NCBI GenBank assembly: GCA_030435675.1 | Contig: CM059623.1 | Span: forward strand, 8,272,012-8,336,011 | Reading direction: 5' to 3' | Origin: Steinernema hermaphroditum | Taxonomy: Eukaryota > Nematoda > Chromadorea > Rhabditida > Steinernematidae | Length of the DNA stretch: 64,000 nt | Shown here: one piece after another, positions 53,986-64,000 of the stretch | Layout of the letters: every line of letters starts with the position of its first letter | Position numbering within the stretch: position 1 is the first letter of the stretch | The notes under the pieces: model-generated | The model's database searches: none | Seen by the model: only the letters and a program-made list of their open reading frames with translations | Told to the model about the DNA's origin: nothing | Position numbers and translations under genes: made by a program

Positions 53986-55537
53986 TTCACGTTTTATGTG
54001 TAATTAAGCGTGCTGAATAACCTGATATTGTTCGTTTTTGGAAGTAAAATGATTTTGTTTGAGAAAAATTGTGTTTTTCGCGTTGCAAAGCAAGTTTTCT
54101 TAATAGGCACCGTCTTGTATGTGAAAAGGCGCTAAACACAAAACGGTGCCGGCGCCGGCGTCGGCAGCTGTTCACATGCAAAACGGTGCCGGCGCCGGAG
54201 ACGGCGCCGGTAAGGGCACCTTGTGAAAGAGCCATTAACAACAATACTTCTCGAGAATGGTAGCATCAGCTGCTTGTTAGCTTGTGCCAACGCATTCTTC
54301 TGCTAGCCAGTTTCACACTGAGCAAGTTTTCTTAATACCTTCTTTTCGATCTCCATCTTCCTACTGTTTGACTGCTGAACGGAAGCTAACAGTCTCCCTT
54401 TTACACACTTCGTCCTTGATAACCTTACCATTTGATGGTGTTCAGTTCTGCAATGACAGTAAATAGCATAATTAGTAGAAAGCAGTAAATGAAGTAAGAA
54501 ATCGCACGATAAATCCATCGAAATGATGGAGACAATAAGCTAAAACGAACATGCGCGTCTCAAAACCGTTATAACTTTGTGAGGAAAGTAGAAAGTGCGC
54601 CGCAAACCGATGCATACGCTTCTTCGGCGATCGGCGAACACTTCTATCAAAGCGGAATTTTAAAAAACGGCTTTGTCTTCGAAATAATCCACTTATATTC
54701 AATCAGAAACCCGGAAATCCCCTTATAACGGACTCAATCGTGTCCCTGATTGCGGTCCTGCAACGAACTGCGGCGGTGACATTCGCCGTTGATCGGACAA
54801 TACGCATCGCGAAAACCGAACCCACCGCTTTTCCTACTTGCTGATACTCAGCAAGTTCCCGCTACAAAACCTAGGTTGATTCTGACTACTACGACGAAAT
54901 AGTCATAACGTTTGACAACTGATTCTCCAGCGGACACATTCACGTCCACTGCCTCGAACCAAGTCGAGAGGACTCAAACAGAAGTCACTAAATTCTGTTG
55001 ATTTCTTCTCTCGTCCGTGAATCAGATGGCGCCACAAAATGATATCAGCGTTGGTACATTCGACGCCAGGAAACTTCTCCTTCCATTCTACAATAGCGTT
55101 CTTAGATCCAGCCGCGATGTTCCAAATTTCGCCATACAGACGAAAACGCAAGGTTCCACACAGATTTGTGACTTCCTACGAGTAAAAGAAGTTGACACAG
55201 TTGGCCACAAGAGATGCATGCAGTCCGATGGAGCTCATGCATTTTGAAACGCGGAAGTTGCCGCGTTTAGGGCCAAACAGAAGTGGGAAAAATCGACCCT
55301 TCAGATCGCGTGTTGGTCTCCCATTTTCCATCAACAGAAAGATTTTCGTCGCTGCGTCTTCTAGACATCCTTTCTCGACTCCGTATTGTTTTCTCGTTTG
55401 TCCACTTCTTTGGCTTTTCGCGCCCTCCTGACGCTGCTGCGGTACCTTTCTGATCTTTGGTTCCAGTGCGGTCATTCTGCATACGTAATCGCGAGCCGTG
55501 ATCTGACGCGATTCTCCGTCGTTGCAGGGCTTTCGCG
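53986..55537. other. Intergenic with a GC-rich palindromic repeat and a WDR60 fragment
   Basis: 54120-54215 holds two AAACGGTGCCGGCGCCGG blocks able to form hairpins. 54929-54985 copies the WDR60 3' coding end (50331-50393: CAGCGGACACACTCACGTCC region), with differences and a short deletion. No intact gene is seen; minus-strand frames at 54903-55586 have no recognisable domain. Confidence 0.45.
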
Positions 55538-56300
55538 ATGACGTTCTTCCACTTTGTGAACTGCGTTCTGCTGGCTTACGCGCCAATCGTCGTCACTTAC
55601 AAGTACTCGGGGCTCTCCGAGTACAGCACTGTGTGGAAATGTCTCCAGGCCGCGCTGGCCTACTTCGTGACGCAGTTCTCGAAGATGATGGTCCTGGCTA
55701 CCTTCTTCCCCACTCCCGAGAACGACGACTTCGACGTCTTCATGGTGAGCTCCTCGGCGCGACGCGTCGACGTTTCCTTCAGGAACTCATGAAAAACAGC
55801 GCTGACGTCTTCGACGTCATCGGGATGCACCTCGCAATGAACCACCTTCTCACGGGTCGCGGAGAAATGCGCTTCATCGCCGCCGGCGTCGGCTGGGCCG
55901 GGGCCCACAGCATCGCCAACTATTTCGTTACCTTCGTCGCCGGCGCCCGTGCAACCGCCTTTAGCTGGGGATACATCCAAACCGCCTTCCTCGCCAACGT
56001 CGACCTCTTCTTCTACGTCTCCATGGCCACCCTCGTGTGGCTCTTCGGTCGCAATGACCTCACCGCCAACTCCAAACGCATCGTCATCGGTCTCCTTCTC
56101 TTCTGCGTCTTCCACGCCTTCATCTACCAGTAAGATTCAGCCCCGTCCTCGGAAGCATGTGCTTCTTTAGACTCTTCACCCTCTACGGCGGCATCCGCTC
56201 GTGGACACTCCTGCTCACCAAAGCTCTCTGCACTGCCGCCCTCTCGTTGTTGACTCTGATCTCGTACTCCGCCCTTGGATCGCAGAAGAATCACCACTAA
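55538..56300 (+). CDS. TMEM147, BOS-complex membrane protein
   Basis: Three exons (55538-55744, 55783-56129, 56171-56300) total 684 nt, 227 residues, near the 224 of human TMEM147. The N-terminus MTFFHFVNCVLLAYAP and YKYSGLSEYSTVWKCLQA are family signatures. Seven hydrophobic segments are readable, including GVGWAGAHSIANYFVTFVAG and RIVIGLLLFCVFHAFIYQ. It acts in the ER with NOMO and nicalin in the multipass translocon. Introns are 38 and 41 bp. Confidence 0.93.
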
Positions 56301-56453
56301 TTTATTTCAGTCGCTTAGCCTAAGTATCGTTGTCTGCTGTGTGGTGTAACGTGTTTGTTGTTGAAAGAGAAGATCATCCTAATAGCCACACGAAGCAACA
56401 ACATAAACAAGAACTCTTTAATTAAAAGCAACAAAAATAAGAACCCAAGGACA

Positions 56454-58997
<2,544 letters not shown>

Positions 58998-59154
58998 CCT
59001 GAAACACGCGATAATCAGGACAGTGCCACAACGACAAAATATTGAACCACGATGAGCGAAACGAAACGTCGTAAGAAACTCGGAAACATCGGAAAAGAAG
59101 TGCTTTACGCATAACGTAATCAACAAAACAGCCATTATGAAATAACAACGGAAT

Positions 59155-59642
59155 TTAGAGGGACACCTTCTTCATCAGAAGGTAGATTGACGTATCTTGT
59201 TCGAATCCGTGGAGATTATTCGCGTCTCCTTGGATTCTCATGAGCAGTCCGCCGAACGAGGCATAAGCAGCTAATCTGCTCATTTCGCTAGAGTCCTCTC
59301 CTTCGATTCGATAGATTTTGCCGTGCATAACATATTCGAAAGCATCGGCACGAGGGAATGACTCCTACAAAGCAGAAATAAGAACACGCATAGGGCAGTG
59401 AAACGTACTCCCTGGTTGTAATCACCCTCGTCGGGTAAGCCATCGTCTCTGAGGGTGGTGGAAAGCATAAGACGGAATTTCTCGCCAAGGCCGATGGGGT
59501 AGAGCTGAGTGTTGATGTCGAGGATGAGGTCCATTTTAAAGGACTCCGAATCGCAAAAGAGGCGACTCACTCGGTCGAATTTTTTGCCGTCGGGATCGAC
59601 ATTCTTGACAATAAAAAGATCGTCGAATAATATACCAGCCAT
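59155..59642 (-). CDS. rpb-8: RNA polymerase subunit RPB8 (ABC3)
   Basis: Two exons (59642-59409, 59364-59155) give 147 residues, against about 150 in other animals. [20 protein letters not shown] and [20 protein letters not shown] are near-universal RPB8 starts. The C-terminus reads [20 protein letters not shown] then LLMKKVSL. It is a shared core subunit of RNA polymerases I, II and III. The intron is 44 bp. Confidence 0.95.
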
Positions 59643-60070
59643 TGTGCTGCTTTTTTACTGAAATATATTATCGAGCCTCCGGAAGTGAACGGAATGCCGC
59701 TACATGAACACGAGTGAACAAAAAGAAAACGGAAGCACTCAAGAATTGCACCACTCGGAAAACCGTCCACTTTTGGGTTGTTACACTCACGATTGGAACA
59801 CGAATACAAGGTCGTCGGCTGGCACAACTTTGATCAAGCTGCAGGCATATAAACTCGTCAGTTCCAACCTTTTCGAGCAATGTTTCACAAAATGCAGCGA
59901 GAACGACGGAACCATGTCTTTGGGATTTCGTCTAGAAATCTCCCTCCGAAACCATCAGGAAACATCTAACACTCTTTCGTCTTTCAAAAAGCGACCACAC
60001 AGAAGTGGCGCTTCGGCGGTTCCTTCTGTCATCGATGAGTCATCAGAGGTGATCCGAGCTCCGACCGAGA
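59643..60070. promoter_or_regulatory. Divergent promoter region, RPB8 / calpain-7
   Basis: 428 bp between start codons. A plus-strand open frame crosses it but runs into the CAPN7 first exon in another frame, so I treat it as chance. A shared promoter is inferred from arrangement. Confidence 0.4.
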
Positions 60071-63000
60071 ATGGAGGAAGTCACGCGGCTCGTCACAATC
60101 GCCAACCGATTCGACCGGAATGGCCAGGTCGAGGCCGCCATCAGCTACTACATGGTAAACATGTGATAGAGATCTCCCCTTATTCCTACCCTAGGAGGCT
60201 TTCTCCACCTTCATTCGCCTGATCGATGCCGGAATCGCACCGATGCGCTACTTGGAAACGGCGAACAGCTATCGCGTCCGAGCGGACTTTCTCAGGGACC
60301 AACGTATGTTCATACCGGCGAATACGTAGAGATCTGTTCAGAAGCGCGGATCGTGTGTCCAGTTGGAGCGACGAAATCGGAGCATCAGCTGAACAAGGAA
60401 CGAGTGAAATTTCTGATGACCCAAGCCCTGGAAAACGACGAGGCCGGTAACAGCAAGGAAGCTGTCGAACTTTACTCACAAGCCGTGGATTTCTGCTTGA
60501 AGGCGGCGAGTGAATGACTTCTGTGATGGCGACTTTTTTACTTTCAGAGTAGATCTTCGGACTGTGACGAAGGCAATCGCAGGAATCTTCATGCCCTTGC
60601 GAAGCAAGCTCTTGAAAGGGCTGAAGCACTTAAGGGGATACAAGCACTCCCTCCTCGGCGCAAATCTGCCGATAACATCGATACTCTGCTCCCGGTTGTG
60701 CCTACTGATGGTCAGAAATGTGTATCTTCTTCTCCTCATACGGTGAATTTCAGAAATATCACAACTAAAGGTCGATAACTCTCCCCAGACACCTTCTGCA
60801 TCTCGTTCGCCTGCTCGTTCTCCAAAGGCCAGTCCTGTACCCGCACGGAGAACGAAAATTCCCGCGAAGGCCGGCCTCGATGCCTTGGAGATGAAAGTTC
60901 TTACCTTGACGTCCACAATCAATGGTCGAATGTACGTCCCCTTCATTCAGGTGGATCTTAATGAACGTTTTGCATATCCAGTTCCATTCACGTATGTTCT
61001 TCAAATGACATAATGTTTATCATAACTCAATTTTAGGGATAAAGATGGTTTACTGGCTCTATCTGATAAACAGAAGCAACGTTTGAAGGCATGGATGCGG
61101 CCCGATGAATTTATGCAAACGCCCAAGATTATCGATAAGATTGACAGTTGCACCATAAAGCAGGTACTGTATGGTGCATGTATGCTCTACAATATGAGTC
61201 CATCTTCTTCTGCAGACCATCGTTTCGGACTGTTCGTTTGTTGCTTCGCTTGCGATCTCCGCTCGATATGAAAAACGCTTCGGAAAACGCCTTGTAACGA
61301 GGTATATACTTCTGTTCGGCAGAACGTTTTTAAATATATCTCTTTTCAGTATAATATATCCACAACACAAGAGCGGAGAACCGGTGTTTAATCCGTGTGG
61401 AAAATACATGATCAAGTTCCACATTAATGGAGTGTATCGTAAAGTTATCATCGACGATCGCCTCCCTATCGGTAATCATGGAGAGTTTTTGTGCAGCTAC
61501 AGTCAGAACAAAAACGAGCTTTGGGTATCTCTGCTGGAGAAGGCGTACATGAAAGTGATGGGAGGCTACGATTTCCCAGGTTCCAACTCGGTTTGTTCCT
61601 CTGTACAAGAATCCAACCTGACGGCTACTTGTTCAGAACATCGATTTACACGCATTGACCGGATGGATCCCGGAACGCATCGCCATTCGCCCCAGCTCCG
61701 CCGAGTTTGATGGCGCCGCTCTGTTCGAGAAGCTATTGCAGCGTTTCCATCAAGGTCACTGCCTCATCACTCTGGCCACAGGGAAGATGGAGCAGAGCGA
61801 GCAAGACAGAACTGGATTGGTTGATGCACACGCTTACGCCGTACTGGATCTTCGAAAGTACGAGGATAGGCGAATGCTTCTGGTGAAGAACCCTTGGACC
61901 CATCTACGGTGGAAGGGGAGATACTCAGAAAGGGACACTGCCAGCTGGACACGCGATCTCTGCAAAGCTCTCCAATACAACCCTACGGACGCACAGCAAT
62001 TCGACGACGGCGTCTTCTGGATAGACTTTGAATCCGTTTGCCGCTTCTTCGACGTCTTCTATGTGAACTGGGACCCGGCTCTTTTCTGCTATTCGTACGG
62101 GCTGCACAGCTCGTGGTCCGCCTGCACGGGCCCCGTTAAAGACCTCTACTCGGTGGCGGATAATCCACAGTACACGCTTGAAGTGAACAACGTATCAGAG
62201 TCTGCAGCTGTTTGGATTCTCCTTACTCGTCACATAACCGATAAGGTGCGCTCAACTGTTTCTGTTCACTCTTTACTCATCCACGCTGTTTAGAACGACT
62301 TTGCTGACAACAAGGAATACATTACTGTGCTCGTATACAAAGGAGGAAAGAAGATCTACTTGCCGTGTATGTCGAAGTGCTCGTGTTTTCAAAGTGTGTG
62401 TCTTACTTTAGTTGACCCCAAGCCGCTAATCGACGGCGCTAGAATCAATAGTCCGCACTACCTCTGCAAGATGGTTGTCAAGGAGCCCGGCTGGCAAAAA
62501 TATACTTTACTTGTGGCCCAGTACGAAAAGACCAATACAATCAACTACACGCTGAAGGTGTATTCATCTGCGGAGATTAGGCTAAACAAGACTAAGGTGC
62601 CTTATACGGCGAAGAAGACAGAAACGGGTGAATGGAAAGGCAAAACTGCGGGTGGTTGTGGTAACGGCTCCAGTAGAGAAACCTACATGTGAGTTCATCC
62701 TTTACCGATTAGTACACCCTTTGACGCTTCAGGAACAATCCTATCTTCTACATATCGCTGGACGACGGTAGCGATGATAATTCACTGATGTTTGAGCTTC
62801 GAGGGCCTAAGCAATACAGCGTCGGATTCGAAGTGAAGCAAGTGTCATCACCAAGGCAGAGGCCCTTCGAACGAAAGGATTCCGGTGCTTACAGGTTTGT
62901 ATGTTCTGACCACTTCTTGACCAATGCATCTCAAGGCCGGGCTGCACAGTTCTCACCTTGGACGCCGTTCCGGCTGGCACCTACGCCCTGCAACCTATGA

Positions 63001-63080
63001 CCTTTCTCCAGAACCAAGAAGGACCTTTCATAATCCGAATGGAAGCATCCTGCGGCTTTACTGTGAAACGAGTACAGTAA
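60071..63080 (+). CDS. Calpain-7-like cysteine protease
   Basis: Exon 1 is 60071-60154. The first about 170 residues form two MIT-like helical repeats ([40 protein letters not shown]), which bind ESCRT-III tails. The calpain core has the catalytic Cys in [16 protein letters not shown] (joined across an intron near 61170), His in [12 protein letters not shown] and Asn in [13 protein letters not shown]. Two C2-like beta-sandwich domains follow ([35 protein letters not shown]) to the stop at 63080. This order is that of CAPN7 (PalB) rather than classical calpains, which have EF hands. Confidence 0.92.
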
Positions 63081-63177
63081 TTTACCCTTTTTAGTGTATA
63101 ATGAACCCCGAAGTGTACCTTAGTGTCTTTCACTGGTTTATTGATTATTCGCAACCAGTAAAATCCTCACAACGACG

Positions 63178-63533
63178 TTAGTGCTTGAACTCCCAAGGCT
63201 GGCGGCAAAGGGGACAGCGCGCTCTGACTTCGGTGCTATTATTTTGTTGGGAGTCTGTCCATCTGAAAGAACACCACGGGTTTACAGGAAAGATCAAATA
63301 CCGAGTCACCTCTCGATACAGTGAATGTGGAACATGTGCGTGCACACTCCGCTGACGACGGGACACTCGTCCCCTGGCACCTTGCAGTCCACGCAGCAGG
63401 CGTCGAACGGCATTCTGCAGATTCCGCAGCTGTCGTCATCGGTGGTTCCCACCCACTTCCATTTGGCGGTCACCACGACGCGTCGCACTTTGATCTTCAG
63501 CGCGGTATTTGACGGGAGCTCGTAGGGCTCCAT
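63178..63533 (-). CDS. apc-11: Anaphase-promoting complex RING subunit APC11
   Basis: Two exons (63533-63310, 63262-63178), 102 residues. The RING-H2 pattern is CGICRMPFDACCVDCKVPGD, then CTHMFHIHCIERW, then RCPLCRQPWEF. VTAKWKWVGTTDDDSCGICR and the final PWEFKH separate it from RBX1. It is the E3 catalytic RING that docks E2 in APC/C, the cell-cycle ligase that also degrades cyclin A. Confidence 0.95.
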
Positions 63534-64000
63534 TTCGTGAGATCAATCTTCCTGAAATGAAGAAGAAGGTAACTCGTGAACAAGCAGTAATAGAAAGAAA
63601 CTCGGCGCCGAGTTCGCACACATTCGCAAATGGACCGCGAGTGACGGCGCTTCAGCTCATATGAGTATGCAGCTGTCAGCTGTCGCCATCACAACGACAC
63701 AAGGCGCGCGTGGAGAACACAGACGCGAAAACGTAAACTACAAATGTCGTCAAAACACCCCTTCCGTCCCTCGTGCCAAGAAGTAGGAGTTTTTTTTTTT
63801 TTGACGTCAAAAAGCAAGAAATGACTTCAACAAAACGTATCACATCGATCGTGGCAACACGACTGCTTATCCAAAAGTATGGACAAAGTGCGATTGAATA
63901 TTTTGCGAAAATTGCAATTAATCGCCAGAAGACCTGTCCGAGGGTAGCGACGCGGATATTGCTCTTCAAAGTGGCGCGGGTTCTTGTGTATGCGTGTGCA
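63534..64000. other. Window end, no gene recognised
   Basis: It contains the promoter of APC11 and unassigned DNA with a poly-T run (63789-63801). A minus-strand open frame (63676-63969) shows no domain. Confidence 0.4.

Noticed and set aside
59704..60222. Open frame crossing the RPB8/CAPN7 interval
   Set aside because: It overlaps the first CAPN7 exon and intron in another frame and shows no domain.
63676..63969. Minus-strand frame at the window end
   Set aside because: No recognisable domain or splice signal, and it is interrupted by a poly-A/T run.

Overview
This is a eukaryotic, intron-rich window that most likely comes from a nematode. Introns are very short (38-60 bp). Genes are compact and GC-rich, and they alternate with AT-richer transposon blocks. 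The gene content points the same way: a nematode-style nuclear receptor, a TTBK/CK1-type kinase, a GT49 glycosyltransferase, a cyclin A, DD37D mariners and a PAT-like tyrosine-recombinase retrotransposon. I cannot name the species.

Layout. 1-4487 and 18780-23625 are the two arms of a 4.5-kb inverted duplication. Each arm carries a bHLH gene copy, a Tc4/Tc5-like transposase, a mariner and SINE-like sequence. The 14-kb spacer (4488-18779) holds a hAT element (4534-5717), a nuclear-receptor pseudogene (6375-8876), a secreted Pro-rich protein, GDP-L-fucose synthase, a UBE2L3-type E2, two secreted or orphan genes, a casein-kinase-1-like gene and a GT49 glycosyltransferase. 23626-44530 is a dense nest of mobile elements with essentially no host gene. 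45460-63540 is a normal gene-dense stretch: cyclin A, WDR60/DYNC2I1, a kringle-like membrane protein, a dead mariner, TMEM147, cytosolic ArgRS, RPB8, calpain-7 and APC11.

The most interesting content is a set of five DNA elements whose terminal inverted repeats are arrays of a 14-18 bp tandem unit (7041-7879, 26905-29145, 32976-35491, 38164-39323, and a half element at 43592-43985). Three of them contain or abut MULE transposase, two of those with FLYWCH-type domains. Two have perfect 8- or 9-bp target duplications, a third has an 11-bp flanking match, and in each of those cases removing the element re-joins an interrupted host reading frame. Every element has its own unit, yet when read outward the units share polarity and a (G/A)TCC ending. 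They therefore look like one family in which transposase and terminal minisatellite diverged together. The arrangement resembles Drosophila Foldback/NOF elements, also MULE-related, but I do not recognise this family.

Nesting is up to three levels deep. An RTE retrotransposon was split by a PAT-like element (split direct repeats A1...B1A2...B2, gag, RT/RNase H, tyrosine recombinase), which was then hit twice by minisatellite-ended MULEs. Separately, one mariner sits inside another. Host genes are housekeeping and independent, with no obvious shared pathway. Convergent and divergent pairs (CK1-like/GT49, cyclin A/WDR60, RPB8/CAPN7) are closely packed.
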